Of a DNA stretch of 44,125 nt, positions 1 to 10,639 are shown piece by piece. Position 1 is the stretch's first letter. Each line of letters starts with the position of its first letter. The stretch is from Thermogemmatispora sp. (GTDB lineage: Bacteria > Chloroflexota > Ktedonobacteria > Ktedonobacterales > Ktedonobacteraceae), in NCBI RefSeq assembly GCF_019683635.1, contig NZ_JADGIA010000016.1:1-44125 (forward strand), given 5' to 3'. Below the pieces are notes generated by a model, which ran no database searches, had not been told where the DNA came from, and saw only the letters and a program-made list of their open reading frames with translations. Both the position numbers and the translations under genes were made by a program.

Positions 1-588
1 GCCTGGGGCTGAGGGGGGGCGCGCATCTAGCCCCAGCAAATGGGGAGGGATGCCCAGAATCGCGGAGAGCATGCGCCGGCGCCGTGAGGAATCCAGATAG
101 TCGCTGCGGTTCTCCATGCGGCGGATTGCCAGCTCTGACAGGCCGAGGGCCTCCGCCAGGTCAGCCTGGGTCCAGGAGCGCTCGCCACTCTGTTGCCGTT
201 TGACTTGCTGCAGACGGTAATACTTGATGACCGCTCCTGGCAGCGGATAGCCGTCGTCGCCGGCGGGAAAGGCTGGGTAGCCCTCCTGTACCCACCAGGG
301 CGGCGAGCCGATGAGTCGCCGACGCTGGGGATCAAGCCCCAGCAGCTCCGGTGGAATGGCCAGCAGCTCAACCAGTTGGCGCCGCCGCTTGAGCGAGTCA
401 AGTCCCTGTTGCTGCTTCTCCAGATAGTAGATCATGCGCGCGTGAACGCCCAGCCGCCGTGCCAGTTCAGCTTGAGACCACCCCTTTTGTCGACGGTAAT
501 GCGCTACAACCTGTCCGGGATGTGGATAGTGACCGTGCTCGTCTTCGGGATCGAAGGCTCCGTAGCTCCGCCACCACTCAGCTGCCAT
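1..588 (-). CDS. Tandem helix-turn-helix (XRE-type) regulator, C-terminus cut by window edge
   Basis: The reading frame runs open from an ATG at 588 to base 1, giving 196 codons with no stop in the window. It carries two similar HTH units. The first, about residues 22-80, contains GWSQAELARRLGVHARMIYYLE. The second, about 115-185, contains SWTQADLAEALGLSELAIRRME. Each unit is followed by an almost identical tail (IPPELLGLD and IPPHLLGLD), so the protein arose by internal duplication. In Ktedonobacteria such N-terminal HTH units often precede long effector or repeat regions; that is family knowledge, and what lies beyond the edge is unknown. The role is probably DNA-binding transcription control. 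The overlapping plus-strand frames are shadows. Confidence 0.8.
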   Translation of the reverse strand, partial: MAAEWWRSYGAFDPEDEHGHYPHPGQVVAHYRRQKGWSQAELARRLGVHARMIYYLEKQQQGLDSLKRRRQLVELLAIPPELLGLDPQRRRLIGSPPWWVQEGYPAFPAGDDGYPLPGAVIKYYRLQQVKRQQSGERSWTQADLAEALGLSELAIRRMENRSDYLDSSRRRRMLSAILGIPPHLLGLDARPPSAPG

Positions 589-681
589 GCTGGTACTGCC
601 CGTCCTTTCTGCTTCTGCTCCTGAAAACCTCTGTGCTCCCGGAAACGTCTCTTCTTGATACACAAGAAGTAGACCGATAAT

Positions 682-694
682 TTGAATATTTCAA
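682..694. promoter_or_regulatory. Small inverted repeat upstream of the tandem-HTH gene
   Basis: TTGAA-TAT-TTCAA lies about 95 bp upstream of the HTH start codon in an AT-rich patch, which stands out in this GC-rich region. It could be an operator for autoregulation. The half-sites are only 5 bp, so this is weak. Confidence 0.3.
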
Positions 695-840
695 TCTCAG
701 CATATCATTGTAACTTTTCAGCCATAATTTTGCAAGCGGCCCGCATTCGGCTTGTATACTTCCTTGAGATCTGCCACTGAGCCTGCACTAGGGGAGCAGC
801 AAAAGGCGTCCTTGAGCGACCTGAGCTGAAAGCTAGCACC

Positions 841-2406
841 TCAGCGGAGCGGTGGATGTCCTCTCTCCTGCGCGTGAGCCTTATCCTGCGGCTGATCACC
901 TTCCCCTTGCAGCCATTGGAACAAGCGAGGACCAAGACGACTGGCCCGGGCCGTTGCTGGCAGCGCTGCCAGAGTAGCTGCACCCATACACAGCACAATC
1001 AGGCTACCGACCAGGAGTGTCCAGTTGGAGTTAGGGAGCATGGGAGTCCAGGAGTGGGCCAGGATCTCCAGCATGGCCAGGGTGCTGCCCGTTGCGCCCA
1101 CCATTGTACCTGAGCGCAGCAGCCAGGAAGCTGTAGTTCTTCCTCCCAGGGCCAGCGGTGGCTGCTGATAGGAGAGCAGCGTCATCATATAGAAACAGAA
1201 GAAAGCGACGAACAAGCGCAGCAGAGTCATAGTTGCCAGTAGCAGGGCCATAGCTACTGAGAGAAAAGCCGCCTCTGATGGCACTGGGGGAAGTGCCAGT
1301 AACAAAACAGCGGCTAGGACACCAGTGAGTAGTGTTTGTGTCACGAAGGCGCGCCACGGAACTCGTTCCCGGTTAAGCAAGGCCAGTCCAGTTGGTAAAA
1401 GGCCGTCGAGGCTGGCCACGAACAGCAGGCGCGCGCCAGCGGAAGTATGAATGAGGGCGGCGCACAGATAGAATGCCAGCAAACTGACCAGGGCCATACT
1501 GCCGGCGGTGTGCCCCAGGGCCATCTCAAGTGCTAGGGCCGGTCCTCCGTTGGGAGCAACCAGAGCAGAGAGTGCTACCAGCAGATAGCTGCTGCAGATC
1601 AGAAAAGCGCTCCCAAGCAAGGGGCGGCCCGGAGCGAGGCCAGGACGCAGCTCGCCAGCCATGCTCAAAGGGGCGCTGTAGCCGAGATAGAGCAAAGCGG
1701 CCAGACTGCCAGGCGGGCGTGAAGACCCGTCGACGGGCCAGCCTGGGCTCCAGAAAAGTGGGAGCCGCCACGCTCGCTGCTGCAGCAGTACCAGGCTACA
1801 GATCCCGCTGAGGACCACGATGGTCAGTGTCAGTGCGCTGAAGGTGTTCACGATACGTTGCACCGTACGCTGCCGCTGCCAGCCAAGCAGTAGCAACAGC
1901 GCCAGCACGATCATGATGACCAGTGCCCGCTGCCACGGTTCAGCTAGCCAGCCTGCTTTCAGGCTCTGCAGCGTCGTCACAAAACTGGCCAGCGCGCTGA
2001 CGGCAGCCAGCAGGCCGGGCAGCCAGTCGCTGATTCCCACAACCGTACCCCAGTACGGTCCGAGTAAGCGTGCGGTCCAGGTATAGAGCGCTCCCTCAGA
2101 GGGAGCCAGTGCCATCAACTGCGAGGTAGCCAGCGTCATGGGGAGCAAGAGGGTCACCGTCCCCAAGACGACGACCAGCAAGGCAAGCGGTCCTTCCCTG
2201 GTCAGCTGCAGGAGCGGGCCAGGGGCGAACAGCGCAGTGAAGTGTAGCAAGCAGAGATCAAGCGATCCGATAGGCCGTGGCAAAGCCCGTCTCGTGTAGT
2301 AATGGGAGAGCGCTGGCGGGCAGATCGCCCGGGAAACGCGGCCCGGCGGACCGCCGGTCCCGGTTTGAACAGTGGCATCCCTGCCGTTTGGTTGCTGCCC
2401 TATCAT
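841..2406 (-). CDS. APC-superfamily amino acid/polyamine permease
   Basis: A polytopic membrane protein of 521 aa with about 12-13 hydrophobic segments. An early GPLALLVVVLGTVTLLLPM segment and a SEGALYTWTARLLGPYWG segment match the TM1-TM3 region of APC permeases. It probably imports or exchanges amino acids or polyamines across the cytoplasmic membrane; the substrate cannot be read from sequence. I chose ATG 2406 because AGGAGG lies 8 bp upstream. An in-frame ATG at 2427 has its purine run too close. The tail is charged and cytosolic. It is divergent from guaB across a long intergenic region, so the two share no obvious operon. Confidence 0.85.
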   Translation of the reverse strand: MIGQQPNGRDATVQTGTGGPPGRVSRAICPPALSHYYTRRALPRPIGSLDLCLLHFTALFAPGPLLQLTREGPLALLVVVLGTVTLLLPMTLATSQLMALAPSEGALYTWTARLLGPYWGTVVGISDWLPGLLAAVSALASFVTTLQSLKAGWLAEPWQRALVIMIVLALLLLLGWQRQRTVQRIVNTFSALTLTIVVLSGICSLVLLQQRAWRLPLFWSPGWPVDGSSRPPGSLAALLYLGYSAPLSMAGELRPGLAPGRPLLGSAFLICSSYLLVALSALVAPNGGPALALEMALGHTAGSMALVSLLAFYLCAALIHTSAGARLLFVASLDGLLPTGLALLNRERVPWRAFVTQTLLTGVLAAVLLLALPPVPSEAAFLSVAMALLLATMTLLRLFVAFFCFYMMTLLSYQQPPLALGGRTTASWLLRSGTMVGATGSTLAMLEILAHSWTPMLPNSNWTLLVGSLIVLCMGAATLAALPATARASRLGPRLFQWLQGEGDQPQDKAHAQERGHPPLR

Positions 2407-4723
<2,317 letters not shown>

Positions 4724-4741
4724 GATCAGCGAGCCTCGCGT

Positions 4742-4805
4742 AGTGGGTTGCAGTGGTTGCTGGCCAGGGCCATGACAGGGCTGCGACCAGCCACTGCAAC
4801 CCACT
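4742..4805. terminator. Long inverted repeat between convergent guaB and amidase genes
   Basis: AGTGGGTTGCAGTGG (4742-4756) pairs perfectly with CCACTGCAACCCACT (4791-4805), a 15-bp stem around a 34-base loop. No U tract follows on either strand, so it is not a canonical intrinsic terminator. It may block read-through in both directions between the convergent genes. Confidence 0.6.
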
Positions 4806-4880
4806 CGTCGCTCCTCCCAGCCTGTCAGCAGCGCCAGGCGCGGAGACAAGACACAAGATGCGCAATCTGCTGCGCTAGCG

Positions 4881-5642
4881 CTAGCGCTTTGGCAGTCGGC
4901 TGCCTGGTGGCCTTTCCTGACCCTGAAGCCGAGCTAGCTCCAGCTCGGCGTTGATCAGCCGGCGCTGAAAATCTGCCGCTACCTCGCGCAACTCTTCCAG
5001 CTGCTGCCGCAGTCCAGCACAGACAGAGTCACTGTCGGCAACCGCGCTGGCGTGATCGGGAGGCTGGGAAAGCATCCGAGGCGTGGGCCTAATTTCACCA
5101 GCGGCCTGAGACTGGCTGCTACGAGCCAGGTAGGCAAAAAGTTCGTCCCAGGGGTAAGGCCCGGGGCAGTAGCTGCGTCCTTGCGGATCGAGCGAGAAAT
5201 GACCGGTAATGCCCCCTTGGGCATCGGCTCGCCTCCGCGGAATGCCGTGCCGCTCACAGAGATGGTCAATCAATAAAAAGCTGGCTTGCTTTTGGGCCTC
5301 AGTCAGCTCGTCCCCGTTATCGCGCCTCAGCTTGTGATGCTCGATCGAAAGCGTCGCATAGTTGGGATTGCTGATCATTTCCCACCAGCGGTCATGTCCT
5401 CGACTCACTGCGCCATTGCCCCAGGCTGCATCGGCCTCGCGTACAAGCTGGAAGATGCGCCCATCGCGCGCAATGAGATAATGCGTGCTCGCCTCCGTCT
5501 CGGGACGCTGGAAAAAGGCTACCACCTCTTCGGCAGAGGAGAAACCGGCGGTCCCATGCACAATGATCCAGCGTGGTCGCTCTCCTCGCCGACCGGCGAA
5601 GTAATGAGGCGAAGGGCGCCACAGCGCTCCTGGTTCGTCCAT
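4881..5642 (-). CDS. N-acetylmuramoyl-L-alanine amidase (Amidase_2/PGRP fold)
   Basis: The enzyme would cleave the bond between MurNAc and L-Ala in peptidoglycan. The catalytic domain starts near residue 20: RWIIVHGTAGFSSAEEVV supplies the first zinc histidine, STHYLIARDG and LSIEHHK follow, and GHFSLDPQGRSYCPGPYPW supplies the distal zinc ligand region. The last 45 residues are heptad-rich (LRQQLEELREVAADFQRR), probably a coiled coil for anchoring or multimerisation. I chose ATG 5642 because AGGAGG lies just upstream. The frame continues open to 6047, but that stretch has no domain or signal and crosses the opposite promoter. There is no signal peptide from this start, so export is unproven. 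Confidence 0.88.
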   Translation of the reverse strand: MDEPGALWRPSPHYFAGRRGERPRWIIVHGTAGFSSAEEVVAFFQRPETEASTHYLIARDGRIFQLVREADAAWGNGAVSRGHDRWWEMISNPNYATLSIEHHKLRRDNGDELTEAQKQASFLLIDHLCERHGIPRRRADAQGGITGHFSLDPQGRSYCPGPYPWDELFAYLARSSQSQAAGEIRPTPRMLSQPPDHASAVADSDSVCAGLRQQLEELREVAADFQRRLINAELELARLQGQERPPGSRLPKR

Positions 5643-5837
5643 AACTCCTCCTGGATTGGCTTGAGCGCGCATGTACCCGACATGGAGCGTGCTGCCTGCC
5701 GATGGGCCAGATAACCGCTCACCCTGCTCATCAGCACGGCCTGTCCTGCTCCTGGCCGGGTCAGATTCAAGACCGAGATAGCCGATGGCATTGCTTATCC
5801 ATCTACATATAACCATTAGCCAAGAAGTCTCACCTGG

Positions 5838-5866
5838 TTGCGCTCTCAAGCCGTATCGTATACAAT
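5838..5866 (+). promoter_or_regulatory. Sigma-70-type promoter for the Roadblock-MglA module
   Basis: TTGCGC (5838-5843) and TACAAT (5861-5866) are separated by 17 bp. This predicts a start near 5873 and a leader of about 220 bases before the first Roadblock gene. The rest of 5643-6091 shows no gene. Confidence 0.5.
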
Positions 5867-6091
5867 ACCAGCAGTCCCCGTATGGCAGAGCATAGGCGGG
5901 AACAGGCTGGATAATTGGCACCGGCGTTCCCTTCATCCACCTGCCGCGAGGTGCAACCCGTTCATACGTGTGTGGCTTCTTTTGCTCGCTAGCTGATAGG
6001 CGAGGCAGAGCAGTTTTCTCTGTACGATCAATCGACCGACCTACCAACCGACCCGTTGCGGTGGTGCGTTCCGTGAGAGACGGAGGAGAGC

Positions 6092-6457
6092 ATGGTTGAC
6101 CTGAAGCAGGCGCTAGGCCGCTTCCTAACCATCCCAGGCGTGAGGATGGCCATCCTTGTTGGACGCGATGGCCTGCTGATCGAGGGGGTCCCCCGCGATA
6201 GCAAGGAGGACCTCGAAGCTGTGGGAGCCATTATGACGAGCGGCCTGAGTGCCGCGGAGGCTCTGGGACGGGAGGTCGCTCGCGGCGGGCTTGTTGGCGC
6301 TCTTGTCGAGTTCGAGCATGGCCTGGTGAGCGCTGACCCCCTGGGCGACTTCGCGCTGATCGTGACGGTGTTCGACTCCGCTTCAGCGCTGGGGCGGGTA
6401 CGCCATCTGGTCAAAAGTAGCCGCGATGAGATCCTCGAAGCGCTCGATATCGCTTGA
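6092..6457 (+). CDS. Roadblock/LC7-domain protein (MglB-like), first of two
   Basis: A single-domain protein of 121 aa. GVRMAILVGRDGLLIEG, then a helix with GAIMTSGLSAAEALGREV, then VGALVEFEHGLVSADPLGDFALIVTVFD, give the strand-helix-strand order of Roadblock/LC7. These proteins dimerise and in bacteria act as partners or GTPase-activating proteins of MglA-type GTPases. GGAGGAG stands upstream of ATG 6092. A second Roadblock gene and an MglA GTPase follow on the same strand, so the three probably act together. It is acidic and soluble, with no membrane segment. Confidence 0.88.
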   Translation: MVDLKQALGRFLTIPGVRMAILVGRDGLLIEGVPRDSKEDLEAVGAIMTSGLSAAEALGREVARGGLVGALVEFEHGLVSADPLGDFALIVTVFDSASALGRVRHLVKSSRDEILEALDIA

Positions 6458-6628
6458 TCAGGCTCCGTCGCTCACCCGCTCGCTCACTGGCTTGCTCGTT
6501 CGTTTCTCTTTCTGTTGTTCATTCTTGCTTCGGTTTGTTCATGACGCCCGCTGCTCGCTGGCGCTCATGAAGCTGTGCCTGTGCTGTGCACGCTAAGCTT
6601 GTTGTACCGGACCGGAGGCGGCGCGTAC

Positions 6629-7123
6629 ATGGAGCAATTATCAAATCTGGTTATTTCGGATCATGAACTTGAGGCTATCCGGGCGACACTGAGCAAGTTG
6701 TTGCACGATACCAGCGCGTCCACGGTGATGTTGCTCGATAAGAGCGGCCAGGTGATCTCTAACTTCGGCAATGGGGTGCGCCGCAATGTGACTTCCCTGG
6801 GCGCCTTGCTGGCCGGCGCGTTCTCTTCCTCTCGCCAGGTGGCCGAACTCCTCGGTGAAAAGGATTTCCGTACGATCTTCCAGCAGGGCATGCACGAAAA
6901 TATCTATACTACCCTGGTCGAAGAGCAGTGGCTGCTGGTGATCGTCTTCGATAAACTGACCCATATTGGCCTGGTGAAGGTCTTGTCCAAAAAAGCTACC
7001 GATGAGCTGGTGCGCGTGCTCGCGCGCGTCAAGGCCGATACGTCTCGCCGAAAGACGTCGGTCATTAATGTGGAATTCCGTTCCTCTGTCGAGGATACCA
7101 TCGATTTGCTTTTCCGCGATTAG
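6629..7123 (+). CDS. Roadblock/LC7-like protein, second of two
   Basis: A 164-aa protein with a longer and more divergent Roadblock fold. SASTVMLLDKSGQVISNFG is the first strand pair, SLGALLAGAFSSSRQVAELLG the central helix, and WLLVIVFDKLTHIGLVKVL the closing strands. A C-terminal extension from about residue 135 ends in SSVEDTIDLLFRD. This resembles the Roadblock proteins usually encoded just before mglA outside the myxobacteria. I chose ATG 6629 over the earlier in-frame start at 6575 because it starts at the domain and has GGAGG upstream. The MglA start is 27 bases after its stop. It is probably a GTPase regulator or scaffold. Confidence 0.82.
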   Translation: MEQLSNLVISDHELEAIRATLSKLLHDTSASTVMLLDKSGQVISNFGNGVRRNVTSLGALLAGAFSSSRQVAELLGEKDFRTIFQQGMHENIYTTLVEEQWLLVIVFDKLTHIGLVKVLSKKATDELVRVLARVKADTSRRKTSVINVEFRSSVEDTIDLLFRD

Positions 7124-7150
7124 GGCCTGCTTCCGAGGTAACTGGTTTCT

Positions 7151-7726
7151 ATGGCTCTTATCAATATCGCTACTCACGAGATCCATTGCAAAATTGTTTA
7201 CTACGGCATTGGATATTGTGGGAAGACTACCAATCTGCAGTACGTGTATAAGAGCATTAACCCCGCTATCCGCGGCGAGATGCTCTCTATCGCGACTGAG
7301 ACTGAGCGCACGCTCTTTTTCGATTTCCTCCCCCTCGACCTCGGTACTGTGCATGGTTTCCGCACTCGTTTCCATTTGTATACGGTGCCCGGGCAGATTC
7401 TCTACGAGCGCACTCGCCTGGCTGTCCTCAATGGTGCCGATGGGATCGTCTTTGTGGTCGATTCTCAGGCGGAAAAGTTTGAGGAGAACGTCCAGAGCAT
7501 CGCCGAGCTGGAGATGTATATGCGTCGCCTCGGCAAGGATCTCGGCCATTTCCCCTTTGTGATGCAGTGGAATAAGCGTGATCTCCCCTCGGCTTTGCCT
7601 GTCCACGTGCTCGACCGCTACCTGAATCGTCGGCGGGTGCCAGCTTTCGAGGCGGTGGCTTCCAGTGGCATCGGGGTCTTCGCGACCCTGCGCGCTATTA
7701 GTAAGAGTGTGATCGCGCAGCTCTAG
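7151..7726 (+). CDS. mglA: MglA-type small Ras-like GTPase
   Basis: A 191-aa GTPase of the MglA family, which sets cell polarity and drives motility in Myxococcus; its role in filamentous Chloroflexota is not established. The P-loop is GIGYCGKTT (residues 19-27). The family-specific segment ATETERTLFFDFLPLDLG follows. The switch II motif is TVPGQ rather than DxAGQ, as is usual for MglA. The base-specificity motif NKRD is at residues 141-144. There is no membrane anchor. Two Roadblock proteins lie directly upstream in the same direction, matching the GTPase/GAP pairing known from MglA/MglB. Confidence 0.93.
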   Translation: MALINIATHEIHCKIVYYGIGYCGKTTNLQYVYKSINPAIRGEMLSIATETERTLFFDFLPLDLGTVHGFRTRFHLYTVPGQILYERTRLAVLNGADGIVFVVDSQAEKFEENVQSIAELEMYMRRLGKDLGHFPFVMQWNKRDLPSALPVHVLDRYLNRRRVPAFEAVASSGIGVFATLRAISKSVIAQL

Positions 7727-7973
7727 CCTCGCTTGAGTAGGCGGCTGGGCTGCCTGCTCTTCCTTTGGCTGACTCCGGCCAGGTGCAGGCGGTTGAGGCC
7801 GTGACCAGGATCGGGCGCGTAATTTCATCTTCTGGTGGCCTTGTGGCGTTATGGGTGAAACGGAGGATGCTGCGCTGGGGTGGGTGGAATAGGATGAGGT
7901 GAGTGGCTCCAGGCAACGAGTGGTCTGCTCAGTGGCTGCTTGCTGTGCTCCTGCCTGATCAGGCTTGTTCAAG

Positions 7974-9047
7974 ATGCGCATCTATGGCTGTGACTTCACC
8001 AGTGCTCCCTGCCGTCGTAAGCCGATAGTGGTGGCTGTTGGCCAGCTAGAGGGCAGGCGCCTGACCATCCTGGGCCTGGAAGACTGCTCCGACTGGGCTG
8101 CCTTCGAAACCTATCTGCGTCTCCCTGGCCCCTGGCTGGCGGCTCTGGATCTCCCCTTTGGTCTACCCGCCGCGGTTGTGAACGCGCTCGGCTGGCCAGC
8201 AACCTGGGCAGACTACGTGTCGCTCGTAGCTCGGCTGGAATTACCCGCCTTTCTGGCACTGCTCCAGCGCTATAGCGCCGGACAACCACCAGGTCAGAAG
8301 CTGCCACGCCGACCTACCGATGTTCTGGCTCAGGCGTGCAGTCCCCTGATGCGCCAACGCGTGCCTCTGGCCCGCATGTTCTGGCAGGGGGCGCCGCGTC
8401 TGCTGGCCAGCGGCGCCTGTCTTCTGCCCTGCCATCCGACGGAGGCCGAGCGCTTTATCCTGGAAGGCTATCCCGCCCTGGTAGCGCGACGCTGGCTGAA
8501 GCGCCAGCCCTACAAAGGAGAGGGCCGAGAGCGGAACACCGCCGTCCGTCGTCAGGCGCGAGTCCGTCTGTTGACGGCTCTGATGTCTCCCGAATTGACT
8601 CAGAGCTATGGTCTGACGCTCGTCCTCCCGGCAATCTGCCAGTCCGCCTGCCTAGATGATGCGCGTGGTGATCGTCTTGATGCCCTGCTCTGCGCTGTCC
8701 AGGCTGCCTGGGCAGCGCAGGCCAGCGGGGACGTGAGCGCTCTCGCTCCCCAACAGCTCCGAGAGCGTCTAAGGGCGCTTCTGCCCGCCGGCTGCAATCC
8801 CGATGAGGGCTGGATCTACGACCCCGCGCTTGTCGCCAGTGCTCACGTCAGCGGATCGCTTCCCTCGCAGCCAAGTTGTAGCCCCGCTTCACAGCAGCAC
8901 ACTGATGATCCCGGCCAGGGTCACAATGACGCCAATGATTGCTGTCAAGGAAGGGATCTCATGCAGCCAGAGAATGCCGAGCAAAATGCCTCCAGTCACC
9001 TCCTGGGTGGCGATCAGATTGGCATAAGTGGCGTGCAGCGTCCGTAG
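7974..9047 (+). CDS. DUF429-like protein, RNase H-fold family
   Basis: A 357-aa protein starting MRIYGCDFTSAP. The opening acidic GCDFTSAP, then LAALDLPFGLP, then a late DDARGDRLDALLCAVQAAW, match the spacing of acidic residues in DUF429-type RNase H-like proteins. The exact activity is unknown. ATG 7974 is preferred to a TTG at 7965. The last 80 or so residues are low in conservation signal. The final 159 bases overlap the 3' end of the opposite EamA gene, so the tail after about residue 300 may be an unselected extension. Confidence 0.65.
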   Translation: MRIYGCDFTSAPCRRKPIVVAVGQLEGRRLTILGLEDCSDWAAFETYLRLPGPWLAALDLPFGLPAAVVNALGWPATWADYVSLVARLELPAFLALLQRYSAGQPPGQKLPRRPTDVLAQACSPLMRQRVPLARMFWQGAPRLLASGACLLPCHPTEAERFILEGYPALVARRWLKRQPYKGEGRERNTAVRRQARVRLLTALMSPELTQSYGLTLVLPAICQSACLDDARGDRLDALLCAVQAAWAAQASGDVSALAPQQLRERLRALLPAGCNPDEGWIYDPALVASAHVSGSLPSQPSCSPASQQHTDDPGQGHNDANDCCQGRDLMQPENAEQNASSHLLGGDQIGISGVQRP

Positions 9048-9827
9048 CGAGGCGTTGTAGAGCGTATGCCCCAAGCCGAGGGGCAAGACGCCCAAGGCAA
9101 TCACTGCCCCCAGGGCTGGCAGTGGATAAGCATGGCGAAAGGCGAAGTAGAGCATTACTGGCAGCAGCCAAAGCGCTGCCAGGCCATAGACATAGAAGGT
9201 ATAGCGGAAAAGCGGATGCCGATCTCGTTCGCCGCGCCCGGCGATCGAATAGATCCCGTAGCAGAGAGCCGAGAGCAGGGCCAGGCTATCTCCCAGGATC
9301 ATGCAATGTCCTTCTTGAGGCTGGCAAGCGGTGTAGTGCGGCTCAAAACCGGCCATGAAGGCTACCCCGATTACTGCCACCACAATGCCGATGTATTTGC
9401 GCTTTGGCAGGGCCTCGTGCAGTACCAGGGCGGAGAAGAGCGTCACGAAAATCGGCGAGGTGTAGACGATGGCCAGGGAATGAGCGATAGTCGTAAAGCT
9501 CAGAGAGGCGATGTAAAAAATAAAGTGCAGAGCTGTCACCAGCCCATAGAGCAGGAAGCGCGGCAAATCCCGGGGACTCAGCAACAGTGACTGGCGTGTC
9601 ACCAATCCCAATAGTAACACGAGCAGGGCTGCAATCGCCAGGCGCCAGAAAGCGATTTCAACAGAAGTAAAAGGGGTAGCAAGGCGAATAAAGACGGGAC
9701 TTGTTGAAAAAAAGAAAACCGCTATACAGGCATAGAACAGACCCTGCCAGGAACGGCGTTCTGTACCGACGCCAGTGGGAACAGCGGCATCGGCATCGAT
9801 CTCTTGGGGGGAATGGGACTGCATCAT
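8889..9827 (-). CDS. EamA-family (DMT superfamily) transporter
   Basis: A 312-aa inner-membrane protein with ten predicted hydrophobic segments in two EamA repeats. The first repeat begins LFYACIAVFFFSTSPVFIRLA and the second begins near GDSLALLSALCYGIYSIAGRG. Family members export metabolites or amino acids; the substrate cannot be told. A GGAGG lies just before the ATG pair at 9827/9824, and either could be used; 9824 has the better spacing. It overlaps the 3' end of the DUF429 gene tail to tail. The opposite-strand frames inside it are shadows. Confidence 0.87.
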   Translation of the reverse strand: MMQSHSPQEIDADAAVPTGVGTERRSWQGLFYACIAVFFFSTSPVFIRLATPFTSVEIAFWRLAIAALLVLLLGLVTRQSLLLSPRDLPRFLLYGLVTALHFIFYIASLSFTTIAHSLAIVYTSPIFVTLFSALVLHEALPKRKYIGIVVAVIGVAFMAGFEPHYTACQPQEGHCMILGDSLALLSALCYGIYSIAGRGERDRHPLFRYTFYVYGLAALWLLPVMLYFAFRHAYPLPALGAVIALGVLPLGLGHTLYNASLRTLHATYANLIATQEVTGGILLGILWLHEIPSLTAIIGVIVTLAGIISVLL

Positions 9828-10159
9828 GCTCCTCCTAGCGTGGTCCACACCCGGTCAGTCAGGCGGCGTGGAGTGAGGCAGTATCTTCCACGGGGCTGAA
9901 CGAGTGGGTGAGTGGGGACAAACAATCTGACCGACTGCAGGCAGCCCAGACCGCTTGCAGTCTGTTGACGGTTTGTTTACTGTCTGTTTGTCTAGCTGCC
10001 TGTTGCTCGCCAGGCCCATCGGCCATTCTTCAGGACTGAGCTGAGCGAGGCCTGGCAGCGGCTGGAACGGCTCGACCCTCTGCCAGCGCTCGCTCATGCG
10101 CTGTCGGTACTCTGAACATGCCAGAGCCGCTGACTCGACTCCAACCGTGCCCTGAGAAG
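9828..10159. other. Intergenic region between EamA transporter and HAD gene
   Basis: I see no gene here. The tract is rich in short TGTTTG/CTGTCTG repeats around 9960-10010. There is a TTGACG at about 9965 but no good -10 at the right distance. Confidence 0.4.
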
Positions 10160-10621
10160 CTAGGGACGGAGGGTAGCAATCAGACGCTTTGGATAGAAGA
10201 GGAGGTCGATCCCATCGATGGGGTTGCGTACCAGCACATCGGCGGCTTGCAAAGCCTCACGCGCCACTCCTTCGGGTCCCAGGACCGCCACGCCGATGGC
10301 TGCCCGGCGCAGCATTCCGGCATCGTTGACACCGTTACCGAAGGCGATCACATTGGCTGGACCTAGCTCCTCAACATAACGCGTCTTCTCCTCGCCCGTA
10401 TCGATCACATGCAGCGGCAGGCCCAGGCTGCGCTCCAGGGCAGCGACCTGACCGTGTGTCGCCGCTGTCAGCAGGTGGATAGAGAGGAAGCTGGCCAGAC
10501 GCTTCAAGCGGCTCACAGCCTCGGGCCAGGGCTTTCCATCGAAGGCCAAAGTACCGTTGATATCAAAGACAGCATGCTTCAGTTCTATAGTCTCTCTTTG
10601 TGGAATCTCGATCCTGATCAT
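10160..10621 (-). CDS. HAD-like phosphatase (soluble P-type-ATPase-like, COG4087 type)
   Basis: A compact 153-aa HAD hydrolase with no cap domain. Motif I is FDINGT, with Asn in place of the usual second Asp, as in the soluble P-type-ATPase-like group. Motif II is LLTAATHG, a lysine follows in EKTRYVEEL, and motif IV is FGNGVNDAGML. The C-terminal AADVLVRNPIDGIDLL fits that same group. It probably hydrolyses a small phosphate ester; the substrate is unknown. I chose the ATG at 10621 over a TTG at 10630. Upstream lies a long gene-free stretch with a terminator on the opposite strand. Confidence 0.85.
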   Translation of the reverse strand: MIRIEIPQRETIELKHAVFDINGTLAFDGKPWPEAVSRLKRLASFLSIHLLTAATHGQVAALERSLGLPLHVIDTGEEKTRYVEELGPANVIAFGNGVNDAGMLRRAAIGVAVLGPEGVAREALQAADVLVRNPIDGIDLLFYPKRLIATLRP

Positions 10622-10639
10622 TTCTGTCAACTAATAAGC

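Noticed and set aside
193-624. Plus-strand frame across the left edge gene
   Set aside because: It is the complement of the tandem-HTH gene, whose minus-strand frame has clear HTH motifs.
5643-6047. Longer N-terminus for the amidase
   Set aside because: The extra 135 residues have no signal peptide or domain, cross the promoter of the opposite gene, and the internal ATG at 5642 has a strong ribosome site.
6641-7981. 446-codon minus-strand frame across the Roadblock and MglA genes
   Set aside because: It is a shadow: the plus strand encodes two recognised families across the same span.
9960-10010. Short TGTTTG/CTGTCTG repeats as a possible CRISPR or satellite array
   Set aside because: The units are irregular, very short and not separated by unique spacers.
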